This document shows positions 25,781 to 38,200 of a stretch of DNA of 64,000 nt, one piece after another (within the stretch, counting starts at the first letter, position 1; the number at the start of each line of letters is the position of its first letter). The DNA is taken from assembly GCF_000512585.2 (NCBI RefSeq), contig NC_089241.1, positions 7,520,001 through 7,584,000 on the forward strand. The letters run 5' to 3'. Under the pieces are notes generated by a model. The model saw nothing but the letters and a program-made list of their open reading frames with translations. It was not told where the DNA came from and made no database searches. The position numbers and the translations under genes are program-made. The stretch is from Kwoniella bestiolae CBS 10118. Taxonomy: Eukaryota; Basidiomycota; Tremellomycetes; Tremellales; Cryptococcaceae.

Positions 25781-28452
25781 CTACCAGTTCCCGATATCAC
25801 CTGCCTGCTCCATGGCCTGATCGAACATCCCCAAATCATCATCATTCAACGTACCTTCGTGCCCCTTTGTCTTATCTGTCAACCCAGCTGTTCCCAACGC
25901 TCCGTCAAACAGCCTTTCATTGAATAACACATGACCCGATGGAGTTTGTTGACCTTCCTTTGACGTCCTTTCGTCTCGTCTACCCCCCGAGCTAGATTGA
26001 GATCCTGAATGTTCTCGTGCGTATTGCGAGGCGATCAGATCGCCTGGTCCATCCCCATTAACTCCATTCGGGGTATCTCGAGGAATATCCATCAAGGGAG
26101 GTAGCCTGTATTCCAGGCCGTTGGATTCTACCATTCCCGATGGATCGCCTCCACCAGGAGCAGGGATTTCACCGTACGAGGTGTTGTAATATTCTTCTCC
26201 ACCTGATGTGTTGATATGTGTCGTTGTGTCGTATGCCAGTTCAGAGGAAATACCAGGTAAAGGTTGCGTATCCCAATATTCTTCTCCTCCAGACTGACCC
26301 ATCCCTCCCTGGGCTTGCCAATTCTCGTACCCTGCCGCGGGGTTCCCATTGATATCTACCATACCTTCAATGGGAGGAAGCCTGTACATCTCTGGATGAT
26401 TCTGTCCACCCATCATACTTCCATCGGCTAATAACCCATTCCCATTTTGACCGGTCCCGTACATCTCTGGATATCCCTGAGTAGGAGCCTGAGAGACCAT
26501 CTGGATAGGTCTTCCATCGATATCGTACCCCACCGACGTGACATAATTGGTATCCATAGGGTACATCCCATATCCCCCTGTGCCGCCTGCAGGGTACCCC
26601 GCAGCGTAGGCTTGTTGAGCTGCTTGAGCTTGCGCTTGGTATTGGGACTGTTGAGCGTGTGAACCGTTGGCTAGTCGGTTGGTGGCGGCATTGTATAATG
26701 ACATGTTCAAGAGGTTTGTTCCGAGTAGGTTTTGGCGCATTTGTTTGGCTCGAGCCTGGGCTTTTTGCGCTCGAATGGCGCCTTTGGATAATTGGCCGAC
26801 ATCTCTTCTTCGACGGCTGTATCACATCAAGGAAGATAGATCAGTGCAAGTCTTACTTCTCCATGTGCATGAGTCGAGAGCTTGAGAAAGCGGAAGTGCT
26901 AAGCGATGATAGTAATGACCCACCTTCTAGACCTCGAACTACTACTCATCTCACTCTGCGCACTATCACTCTCATTCCCTTTCTGGATAATCTGATCCTT
27001 AATTTCCTTCTCAAGATTCTCCCCCGCTTTACCTTTGATCAAAGCCTCAGCTACCGCATCGACCTTCTCATCTTCCGCTGGATCCTTTCGGACCCGCCTT
27101 CGGATGATATCTGTTCGGCGGAATACTGGCTGATACCTGTATCCTGGATATTTACGAGCATGTTCCTCTTTCTCAATTCGAGCTTGCTCGTTGAATTTGG
27201 CGCGGACTTCGAGGGGGGCTTCTTTCCACATTTTGGCGGCCTGAAGATGGATTACCGCGGGTTGGGAGGATTACAAGGTATCAAGTATTCATTTATCGGA
27301 TAGGCAGGTGAACGGGATTAAATGGTATGACGAAGATTAGCAAGTTTCTTCATGGTCGCGAAGGAAAGTTATGCACTCACAACGACAGAGATGTTTTGAT
27401 GTTTCACCTCGACACTGGGTGGGATCAGGTTGGAGTCTGTGATGTGCTTTCTGAAGAGGATGAAAGCGTTTCTTGCTCTCTTGATATGGCCTTCAGGTTG
27501 CTGATATTTATCAAGATCACAACATATCAGCAGGGAGCTTTTTCGATAGCAGATGAGGGATCGTAAGAGCACCGCTCACCTTCCTGGCATGACTTTTCTT
27601 CTTTGGGGCAGGTACACCCGCACCAGCATTGTTATCATTATCGACTTTCGTCCCGTCGTCGAACCCAGCTTTACTAAAATCGAAATCGCTTTCATTCTCG
27701 CTCAACCCTTTGTTCGGGGTATCTCCACCGAGCGATGACCCGAAATCTGTCAAACTGTTATTATAGCTCCCGAACGAGCTTGGCCATAAACTGCTCGGAG
27801 AAGTCGGCGAACTAGTTTGAGTAGAGGGTTGGGTGTCCGTTCCTGCCCCTGAAGCATAGATGTCTAACGAAGGGAGGCTGGGCCATTGGGTTAGAGGGAG
27901 GGAAGGTAATTGTCCATTACCCATTGAGGGGAGGTTTCCCATGGTCGCCATCTCCGACTCGCCCTTGGACATAGTGGCAGGAGCAGGGACATCTCGTAAG
28001 GTCGGATCGATGACTTCTTTACCTGCTTGGTCGAGAACTTGTAAGATTGATAAATCATCTTTGATCATGGCTGAATTGCCACTTGACGAGTCGCTTGAGG
28101 CTGCGTTGGATAATTGCGAGACCCTTCTGATCATGGGTGGCATCGGGAGAGGCATCTGGGGTAAGTTTGGTGGCGAGCCCGAGGGTGTACGAGCTGCAGG
28201 AGCACCTTTGTTACCTGGCCCATTGTTATTTGCCACGGGAAGCTGGGGAAGGTCAGTAGGTGGCGTGGACACTGAATTTTCTCTTGAGGGGACCACTAGA
28301 TAGAGGGTGTCACATCAGTATCATGTCGTAGCTGTACTTCCACAGGAGTAGTAGGACGCCCTTGTGATGGGTAATGAGCACAACGCTCACTTACCTGAAG
28401 GTGGTCGACTGGCGATGAAGCCAGGATGACTTGAATGTTCACTCGAAGCCAT
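25781..28452 (-). CDS. HMG-box transcription factor (MATA_HMG type)
   Basis: Five exons on the minus strand (28395-28452, 27580-28295, 27381-27500, 26924-27240, 25781-26816) give 748 residues. The DNA-binding HMG box lies at about 263-335 and is split by an intron: HIKRARNAFILFRKH in exon 3, then AAKMWKEAPLEVRAKF and RKYPGYRYQPVFRR in exon 4. The RARNAFILFR start and YPGYRYQP end are typical of fungal sex- and stress-related HMG factors (Mat-HMG, Prf1, Ste11 of fission yeast). The N-terminus is Ser/Pro-rich, with a basic KKKSHARK just before the box. The C-terminus is Gln/Tyr/Gly-rich and probably activating. Which Tremellales HMG factor this is cannot be settled from sequence memory; a mating-type Mat2 role is only one option. 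Confidence 0.88.
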
Positions 28453-29388
28453 CTTCCTTCGTAATGTCAGTAAGTCAAGGAGTGGCAAAGGAGTGCGGTA
28501 AGAGCAAAGGTGAGCGTTTTCTTTTCAACAAGTCTTTTGGTGACTACTTGAACAATAGCTAAGTAAAGCTTGCTGGTCTGGTATAATGGTACGTAGTAAC
28601 TAACCAAGTTATAACTTGTAAAGACCCTTTCAATTAGATCTTCTTGGATGGTGATGAAAGGTTATAAATCCTTTCGAGATGAATTATCAAAGAGGGGGGG
28701 GGAGAAAAGCTTATCTGTCTATGACACTCCTTTTCATTTGTATCTTCACGATGTCTAGAATGTTGTTGATGTGCTAGAATACCCACAAAGGGAGGATCCT
28801 CCTTTGAAGTCACTCGACTCGAAAAGGATTGACCCCCGAGAGTTTCTCCGTGCTTGACAGGAGGATCTGCGTCTTCACGTCACTGGGAGATGGGCTATAA
28901 AGGATCATCATGGGGAGTATGTATCGCATTACCGTTCAGGTCGGGTTTGCCTATCTCCTCTGCTCGCAGTGATATAGAAGAGCATCAGCAAAAGCAAAAA
29001 TAGGAGATCCTTTGTGATTTAAGCGAAAGCGAGTCGAGGAGTCTGGATTGTTGATACGTCTGCGTAGATGGGTGATCGGCCGGATCATTATCCCTTTGGA
29101 TCGACAGAGGTAAAAAGGAGAAAGGGGAGATAGGTCATAAATACGCGATGATAAGGAGTTAAATATTCCGATTGATTGGGCCAGTATGATGGAAAAACTC
29201 GTTGATCCAGTACAGACAGGTGGGCGATTCACCCCAGCCAGGGTAGAAATTCATAAATTCTCCAGCCATACATTTGTGCTGTAGATATAACATACTGTAG
29301 GCTCATCACCACGAAGTACTAACCAAGAAACACCTGATCAGTCATTTTATCAATCGATGAAATTACTAATTTGGCTCAGCTCACGAAT
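28453..29388. promoter_or_regulatory. HMG-gene upstream region
   Basis: About 0.94 kb upstream of the HMG start and downstream of the YCII gene. It holds a G-run (about 28693-28702) and a long leader. Frames such as 28951-29232 (minus) look random. A long regulated promoter would suit a transcription-factor gene. I see no RNA gene. Confidence 0.4.
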
Positions 29389-29798
29389 TTATACATCTAT
29401 CAACTCCTCCACGATGAGTCTGTCTTTGTCCCAGATGTTGGCTCTCCAGTATACATCTTCCTTGAGTCTGGCCCAAACTTCCTCGAGCGAGTTCATCTGG
29501 TATACCATGAAACTACCTGCGATGTTCAGCTGACCCTCCGGTGGGGTTGTGTTCCGTTGGGCAGTTCCTGGTCTGGGAGCGATAGGACCGCTGTAGACTG
29601 CGTACATAGATCGACAGCTGGTCAGCATTGATCGGACTTGGTGACTGAGACAATCACAACAATGGAAATTGAACTATCCAACTCACGCATCATACCCTTC
29701 GGATCCTTTGAACCCCTCTCGAGATGTTCTGGTCGGACAGCATATCGCTGAGCGAGGTGATCAGGGTGATCTGGGGCGTATACGAGGAATCTTGGCAT
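29389..29798 (-). CDS. Small YCII-domain protein
   Basis: Two exons (29687-29798, 29389-29597) give 106 residues, the usual length for a stand-alone YCII (YciI-like) protein, a dimeric alpha/beta ferredoxin-like fold. It starts MPRFLVYAPDHPD, contains RPEHLE, then LYSGPIAPRPG, GSFMVYQMNSLEEVWARL and DVYWRANIWD. These match the family order of strand, helix, then 'GP...G...A...A...ND/DPY...' segments. Biochemical roles across the family differ and are mostly unknown, so no reaction is assigned. An ATG 25 codons upstream (29873) is in frame, but its added peptide lacks family similarity, so the shorter start is preferred. The gene is divergent from the VPS9 gene. Confidence 0.8.
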
Positions 29799-30264
29799 TG
29801 TGTATGAGGTTTTTTCTGTTCTGGATATGCAGTCGATGACAGAGTGTTGGTGGTATTCTACTTGGATGTCCACCTATTAATAGTCATAGTCATGATTGTA
29901 TATATATGGCTGAATCGTACACTTTACACTGTACACCGTGAGCTACCGAAGGTTCGGGATCCGTCCATCATGCTCGGCCCGGACTAGACCGGTGGATACC
30001 GACAGAAATAGGTGCGCAAACAGTGGATGCATCGCCGCGCGCCTTTTCTTTCCCGTGGCTCTCACGTGGTGCACGTCATCATTCGGTCGTTTCATGTCGA
30101 AGTGACGGTCACGGCGACGAAAGCTGGTATCAGTGAGATTTACAACGTATCACCCTATATAATTCATACCTCATAGACCTTGAACAGCAGTACGGATCAT
30201 CTGAGGTGATCGTGATTGAGTACTGGTACTGATCTTGTATCAGTCTCCACAACAGTAGTTCGAT
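29799..30264. promoter_or_regulatory. Bidirectional promoter, YCII / VPS9 genes
   Basis: A 466-base divergent region. It contains TCACGTGG and GCACGTCA about 200 bases before the VPS9 start, which are E-box/bZIP-like cores, and several GGTCACGG / GTGACGG elements nearby. A TATATA run lies at about 29899. No gene is seen. Confidence 0.45.
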
Positions 30265-33200
30265 ATGGCAGATCAACCAAAACCAGGTCTCTTCTCCTCA
30301 CTGAGTCTCGGTCGTGCTTCACGCTCCCCTCGTCCTTCCAACACACCTAATGAAACCCTCACCCATCCTCTACTTGGTGCATCGGCATCTTCTCTCAATC
30401 TTTCATCCTCTGAACTCGCCCCTCCAGATGCAACCGCCCCTCATCTCACTCACAAATCAAGCGGATCATGGTCTGCCAAATCAGGTCCAGGTGAATTGAC
30501 CAACCTACCCTATAAACCTCGACAGCGTCACGGAGGTGGTATAGGATCGGCAGGTAGTGCGAATAGCATCTTTGGTGCACCAGGTGCAGCTTCTCCTACT
30601 CTTCAGCCAACTTCATCAAGCGTATCTACTTCACCTGTCACTCCAACAACGATTGTCTCAGCGCCACCGACTACGTCAACCTCCACATCAACAACCTTCG
30701 CACTACCTCCTTCAACCTCTGATCCACCCGCTCAAGTTGACTACTCTGCTCTTTCATCCGCACCAAACCTTCCTGGATCATCTTCTCTCACTAGTAGACT
30801 CCAAATGCAGAGTCTGAAAGCTGCGGCTCAGAGGATAGGGCTGGGTAATGGTAGTATGGGCATGTCAATGATTGATGCCATATTTGATAAGGGTCAATTA
30901 GGAAGGGCTAAAGCTGGAGAGGGAGGCGACTGGGGAGATTTGTTGAGGATACTCATGGGAGGGAAGGTATGTTGGTGGAATAAACAAATTACGGAATAGT
31001 GAAAGGATCAGCTAACAACTTTGTTTCTATAGGCCGTCTTACTCCTCCCCACCACCCCTTCTTCATCACTACCAATGACCCCTCAAACCCTCAGAGACCA
31101 CGTCGCTTTCATCGCACCTCCTGTTCCTTTGGCTTCCTCATCCTTTACTTCTAAGCAGCCTGGTAATGCTTCAAGTGAGCCCGATGAAAGGGAAGATCCC
31201 GCTATAGATAGTATATGCGTATTAGTCACATTGTCGGGTATGATTGGTACCATCAAGAAGTAAGTACATTGTCATTCTCACTACGATTACGCTTCGTATG
31301 CTGATGTTTTGACAGCGACTCAATCACATTCGAATCAACCGTTCCTTCAGACTCACCTCTCATTCGTGATCTTCGTGATGCAACAACTCGACAAAGCGTG
31401 TTATCAACACTGAGACCAACACATACAACATCCTCATCTCTAACCTCCTCTTCATTTCCAACGTTCAATCTATCCAATGAAACAGCTATCCTTCCATTTC
31501 CTCCACCCTCAAAGACGGGCCCCACACCAACCAACGAGACAAAGGAGAAGGAAAAGCCACCCCCAGGCAAATTAGGACGAATAAACCCCTTTGCCTCCTT
31601 GTTTGGAGGATCATCAAATGCCCCCAGTCCTGCGCTCAGCTCATCACCAGTCAGCATGCAGCCACCTGCTCCGCCTTCCCCTTCTCTCAAAGCCGATAAT
31701 ACGCTTACTCCGGAACGACCCTTGTCCCCTTCACGTGTTCATGGTGGTAGCAGACCGTCATCACCCTCGCCCGCTTCTCCTAAACCATCATCTCTTCTTA
31801 CGTTCGATCACGCAGATAACGCCTCGATCATGTCCGATACTGCATCGATATCGCTTGCTCATGGAGAAGGTTATCAAGTTACCGCATACACGGTATCTCG
31901 TCCTTTACGATATCATGATACCCATAAGACCCTTACCAAAGCGATTCGTTCACATATCAGAGAGGTGCTAGCGAAGTTGCCAGACAAAGTGATAGAAAAA
32001 GTTATAAAACTTGTCTTGGCCAACGCTTGTCCTCCTTCGCAAGGCGATGACCTGTTAAAAAACCAGAAAGGGCATTCTCACGACGGAGACAACATAGCCG
32101 TATTAGACTTCTATGATCCCACCACTACAGGAGAGAGATTGCAGGATTTCATGGAAGGAATATATGACGACTTGATATCTCATTATAGATCTGAAGGACC
32201 TGATGGGCTAAAGAGGAAGAGTAGTGGCAATGTACCGTGGGGAAGGGCGGCCCATGGCGCAACCACAGGAGGCGAAGGTGAATCAGTAAAAGAAAAAAGA
32301 GCGAAGGATAGGTTGGAAAAAGAAGAATATGTAGAGAGAGAAGCTAGTGAAGGTACGGAGAAAGTTGAGGCGGTGGTATGCAGGCTGCTTTATAACAGGT
32401 AAGCTGTCTGATCAGGTCATCCTGACTCGGCTGACAGTATACCAGGTTATTCTCACCACTCGAGTCGGATGACGCACGACACGATGAAGCGCTCGCTTCT
32501 CGCATAGCAGCTTTGAATATGCTTGACTTGTCTCTGGACCACTTGGGATTGATCACTAGACCAGAAGGCGAGGAGCCTGCAGGCACCATTGCTAAGGGCT
32601 TGGCAGATATTGTTGACGACATCGGACACGGTGAGTTGAGACTTTGAAAGTAAACGACACGCGAACTCATATGCGTGACAGAATTCCAAAAATTATCTGG
32701 GAGCGATTGCTTGACGCCGAAAGACAAGGCTAGTGTACTTATCAAAGCTCACCAGGTGGTTGTTGGTAAGTTGTGCGAACTATTCGAGCATAAGTAAATG
32801 TACTGATGACCTTCGACAGATGGCCTCGCACGAATGCCGAAAGTAGAGCTTCGTCCTGAAGGGGAACCATATCGCCCAAATCAATCAGACGAGCCTTCCG
32901 CCGAGAACAATGAAGACTCCCCTGCGGTAGAACTGTCAACGATCTCCACCCCTGAGAATCGATCGGCTATTGCATCTCCAGCATCACAACCTGAGTCGTT
33001 GAAGGGTGAAGACAAACGCTCAAACATCTCGCCATCTTTGTCAGAATCCTCCGATCCGTTGAATGCGATAGGTGGTGAGATCGAGGCGACTCCAAGACCT
33101 AGCATGCAGAAATCGCCATCTGTACCTCAACTTGTCCTCAATAACCCAACTACTGAGTCGCAAGCTGAATCGGATCAATTACAACAAGCGATGTCAGACT

Positions 33201-34777
33201 CGGTTATCACCCTCACCCCTTCGGTCAGTAGGGACACATCCAGCTCCAACGATCAATCTGTACCGCCACCGAAAGCGGCAACCACGACACACGACAAACC
33301 TGGTACCTCAGGTGCAGACCTCATTCTACCCATCATCATCTACTCTGTCGTCAAGTCCAACCCACCTCAACTAGCTTCGCAGCTTATGTATCTACGACGA
33401 TACCGTTCCGCAATCTGTCTGACTGGCGAAGCAAGCTACGCCATAGTCAATCTCACGGCTGTCGTCGAGTTCCTTGAACATGTCGATCTAGCTGAATTAG
33501 GACTTGGTGGAGAATCTGACAGGGTCATGTCGATTGCCGATCTGTCTCCTATCGGTCTGAACTACCTAGATGAGAGTAACGCAGACGCCGCTTCCATCGC
33601 ATCAGCTTCATCAAGATTACGAGGACGAGTCTTCCAAGTTGGTGAATTAGCTGGAACGGCAGCTGGATCAGCCAATAAAGTGATTACGGGAGTAGTAGAT
33701 TCCTCATGGATGGCTCTCAGAGGATTGATGGGTAATGGATCGACACCAAATCCCAACACTGGTGAGATGGAACCTTCATCGGTGGAAAGCGAGAATAGAC
33801 CTGAGATGAGACCGAGAGGGGCATCGACGTTCTCACTGGCAAGTGTGACTGCGAGTGTAGCATCTATCGCTGCTGCTGCTGCCGCTCGGAATAGGTCTAG
33901 GGCAAGCTCGAGAGCCTCTGAACAGGTTTGGGGAGGTAATCAGGAATTACAAGAGGTTTCTTCCAACTCCAGACCTGCTTCTATAAGGGAAAGGTCGAAT
34001 GAGTATTACTCTTCGGAAGAGGATGGAAGTGAGTCTGATGCGGATCACGAACCTGAAGAGAAAGATACGGCCGCTGGGGGAGAGCCGAAGAATGGGAAAG
34101 GACTGAAAGAAGAGGTCAAGGAGAGAGTGAGCTTGAGTAATAGGCTGGCTTCAATTGGGGTGTTGGGCAGATTGAGTAGTCCGTCCGTACCTACTCCGCC
34201 TACTGTGGAGAATGATACTAAGAGTATCGAGGAGACTATCCCTGCTCCTGCTCCGAGTAAGGTGAGCTGTTCGTGGCTTAGTAGACTGTAGAGGCAATCC
34301 AGCTGACATCTTATGAAACAGGCATCAAATTTCCTATCCAACCTGACCCCTCGATCCATTTCCGCCTCGTTACCTTCAACCCACACTCCAGGCAGCAAAG
34401 ATGCAGAAGCCAAACAATCCCAAACACAAGGTCACGGCCACGGGAGAAGAGGCTCGATATTGAGCAATTTCGATTCTATCAGATCGCATTCGCCTAGAGG
34501 AAGTATATCTTCGATACCGCTCTCAAAGCACAATTCAGGGGTGGAGCTGGGCGAGAACGATGCGCCGTTGGAGAAATTCATGAATTGTGAGTTGCGTCCT
34601 AGTCCCTTTTTACGGGCTGTAGTTGGTACAGAGGATTGATGCTCATGGTGAACTGACTGTCAATTTACAGGTGAAGTGGGAGATATCAAGATTTCGGAGA
34701 TTGGTGCGTTGTTGCGCGATTATAGGAGGTTGGGGAATATCGTCGCGAATATCCAGAAGAACGGGCATCAGCAGTAG
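30265..34777 (+). CDS. VPS9-domain guanine nucleotide exchange factor (Rab5 family)
   Basis: Eight exons (30265-30966, 31033-31259, 31316-32398, 32446-32630, 32682-32765, 32820-34261, 34322-34586, 34671-34777) give 1364 residues. VPS9 proteins activate Rab5/Vps21 on endosomes. The VPS9 core has the expected D in GADLILPIIIYSVVKSNPP (residue 927) and Y in LTGEASYAIVNL, followed by VVEFLEHV. The preceding helical part (SLDHLGL, then LTPKDKASVLIKAHQ) is also recognisable, but about 155 Ser/Pro-rich residues separate it from the core. Both long termini are low complexity (Ser/Pro/Thr). A poly-Ala run lies near 33870. The last exon encodes a short helix (ALLRDYRRLGNIVANIQKNG). Muk1/Vps9-like in function; the exact orthologue is undecided. 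Confidence 0.87.
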
Positions 34778-35227
34778 TCTAGTCGAGGGAGGACGACGGA
34801 TGATCCACCCTTGAAGTGAGCTTTGAATAGCAGCCGATATTCACGATAATGGCCCTACGGTCTACTCAGAGTGACGGTTGAGATTCTCAAGACATACACA
34901 TACATAGATATGTATTATCCTATTTTCAAGTTCACATCTTCCATCTGCATACTCTATGTGTTATGTCGCTGCGACTTGCTCAGTCTCTCAACTGTAGCCT
35001 CTTCGGCTCGAATGTCGAACAAAGCAGATGTCATAGACCATTGGAGAATGATGCAAATGGTGATGATACATGATCCCATGATACTGATGTACAAACAGAC
35101 CAAATACTAAACTAAACTATACAAGATGTATACGGAAACAGTCGTTTAGTCCATCAGCCGAGAATTCATTATCGTTTTTGATTGTCCTCATCCATCGTAA
35201 CGTATCAAGACATAATCATACTCTACT
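34778..35227. other. Convergent spacer, VPS9 / Sec7 genes
   Basis: 450 bases between two 3' ends, AT-rich with TACATA repeats. A frame at 34871-35110 is open but has no support. No gene is called. Confidence 0.45.
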
Positions 35228-38200
35228 TCATCTCCTCTCCTCTGTCTTTCCTCCTTCCTCAGGATCAGCCATCCTAGCCTCAGGTACCTCCAAAGGCGAC
35301 TCCATACTAAACATCATCATAGGCGTATCTGTCCCAGCTCTGTCTCTATCATTATCTGACACAGATAAATTTGGTGAATGGGTAAGGTCAATCCCCCCTC
35401 TCTCAGGATGAGGACTAAACCCATCAGACTTGAGTTGCGAATGTGTCTCTTCAATCTCACTTGATCTTCTAAACTGAACGTGGTATTTGGGGTTCAAAAG
35501 ATCATTGGCGGAATTCGACTTTCTCATCCCGTTAGACTGGTTGTTGAGGGTTGATCGGTTCAATTGATCACTCGTACTCGGTTTTCTCCTCTCTTCAGAA
35601 TTCGCGTCTGTATCTGATGTTGGAGGTTCGTCGCTCGATCGTCTGATCATCTCTGGCAATTCCACCGGACTGGTAACCTCGCTCCTTCCACTCCGACTTG
35701 CTTCCTCGCCATCGACCGAATGTGAAATGGGAGATGGAGAAAGTGGAGGTGGAGAAGAGGAAGAGGGACCATCGGGAATCTCCAATTTCGGTACCTCCCT
35801 TTCTGTCTCCCCAGACTGCCTATTAACGTCCTTAACGACACCCACAACAGTATCCTCCCTCAAACTCCTAGCTGCAGCTTGGAGCGCAACGTGTCTTACC
35901 ACTTTCCATTCCCTATCTTCCCGTTCGCCCTCGTGTTCTAGCACTCTGATCCATAATTTCAATTTGGTCAAATTCAATCTATCATTGCGGATCTTATGTG
36001 CAAGAGAGGGAATGGAGGATGAGATCTTGTCTCGGGTGGATCGTTGGAAGGGAGTGAGGAGTGAGATATTTCGTGTAAGAAGGAGCGATGAGGATAGGGA
36101 TGATTCGATAGGGAGGCATTTCTGGCGGAGGGTATTGAGGTGGTCCTACGTTCGATATAGCACAAATTAGCATCCCGTTCATTGGACTGGTCTCAGCGAG
36201 AGTCACTCACGTAGATCAGAGAAACTCGCGAGGTATGTACATGTCTTTTCTCCCTTACCACCTCTTTCTCCTGTACCATCTCACTAGAAGTGGAAGGTCT
36301 ATTCGATCCAGCCTCACCCCGTCCAGCAGCCAACTCAGCTTTCACCACACCGAAAACTTCCTCCAACTGTTCACCCTCATGAACAACCTGATTGGGCTCA
36401 TCAACATCCACGTTGACATTCCCATTCCCATTTCTCACCTTGACCTTCCCACTGGACATACTAGAATTGGCGTTGGTAATATCGATCAAGCCTAATCCCT
36501 TCTCATTATCATTTCCACTCAGAGCCGAACTAGATTCACCGAAGAAAGCCTTCCTACCACTTCCGCCAGGTGTGGCATTCCCTCCTTCAGCTCTCAATTC
36601 CCGCTTGTGTGACGCAGCAGCCGCAGCACCAGCTAAGACGACCTGATCTTTCCTCATGGTCGGTCCCTTCATCTTCAGATTAACAGTCTTGAAAGTCGAC
36701 GCGTAGTTCATCAAGCTTATCCATTCATTCATCTCGTACTCGTCTGACGATTGCAGGAGGTATTGACGAGATTGAGGCATGACGAATCGGAATGTGTTGG
36801 GGTACTAAAAGCACAACCAAGCGTTAGTTGCTCCTCATCGGCTGTCCAATATGGTGTATGTGGAAGCCGAGAAGACTTACAGCACTGAAAGTCCGATCAT
36901 ATACAGCCACGCAATCTTTCAGCGAGAAGACCTCGTCGGGTTTAAAAGTCGTTTGGCGAGGTAGTAACAATTGTCCAGACTTGTTATCTGTATCTTGTAA
37001 TGATTGGATCTGTTCGAGTAAAGTTAGGGCCCATGTGGGATCTTTGAAGAACAGGAGTTGCGACGAGGTGAGGATGACACTCCATGATTTCCATTTTCGG
37101 GAGGCTTTCTTAGACGATTGGTCTGATTCGTCTAGTAGTGAGGATAGACAATCAGCATTACGTCGCCTTGAGTAAACAGTCCACGCAAAGGACTGCGCAC
37201 TTACCCTTCCTAGACAGCAGTCCAACTTTGACAACCCTCAAAACCAGATCCTCCAACTTCTGATCCCTCGCCCCGACGGTATTCCTCCTACTGGGCGTCG
37301 TCAATTTCCCCGCCACCTTCATCGACGGCGCAGCGATATAAGACGGTATAATCAGATTATTGGCATTTGCAAAGGCCTGACACAGTTGATCGAGGTTCAG
37401 AAAAGGTCGAGTACCAAGGTACGAGAATGGATTATCCACCGATATCTGATTCTCTACATTTACTCGTAACGTTCCTAATAGTCCGCGAATGATCATGTGA
37501 TATACGTCTATTTTGGCTTTACCACTTGGCATTGGGGTCGTACTGGCCACGGAGGAGGGAAGGGCGATATGATTGAAATTGGGTGTGGAAGGTCCGAAGG
37601 TCGATGAGGAGCTTTCATAGCCTGATGATCTCTTTAGATCGGTGTCGTCCTCTATGAATACGAACGGGGTGTATGTGATATTATCGAAGAATGCTTCTAG
37701 TACTATGGGCGATACCCCTTCCATGCGGGTGTTACGGACATAGTCGACCTTGGTCATTTTGTTTTTGTTGGATTTGTTGAATGCGTCGGTGTGAAGCATC
37801 ATCATGGAGAAGGCTAGGACGTAGGTGTTGTCTGGAAACCACAGGCAAGATTAATACGCCTTCTCGTGTCAGATAGTCAATGAGATATTATGTGTAGGTC
37901 CGACTCATATCGTCACAAGTTATTTGTCGCTAAGAAAGGTAGATATAGATGACTCACCCTTATGTCCAAACAGTCCAGGCTCACACTCCTCATACCTCTT
38001 CGAAAACGCTTCAATGACCCTATCGATCTGTTGGGTTTCCTTAGGCAAACTCATATGCATCAGGAGTCTTCGAAGCGCAACATCAAGGGCATTATGGGTG
38101 AAGTCGAAAGTTGAAAGGTAAAGTTGTAATGCTTCGGTGTGGAAGTCATCCCCGCTAATCATGATAACAACAGGACAATCAGCTTCGAGCCCCTTTCCTC

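Noticed and set aside
26659..27303. 214-codon plus-strand frame
   Set aside because: Antisense to HMG-box exons 4 and 5 and crosses their introns; the minus strand carries the real domain.
29799..29873. 25-codon upstream extension of the YCII protein
   Set aside because: In frame, but the added residues do not resemble the family, which starts right at MPRFLVY.
31253..31690. 145-codon minus-strand frame
   Set aside because: Opposite VPS9-gene exons 2-3; Gly-rich shadow with no independent support.
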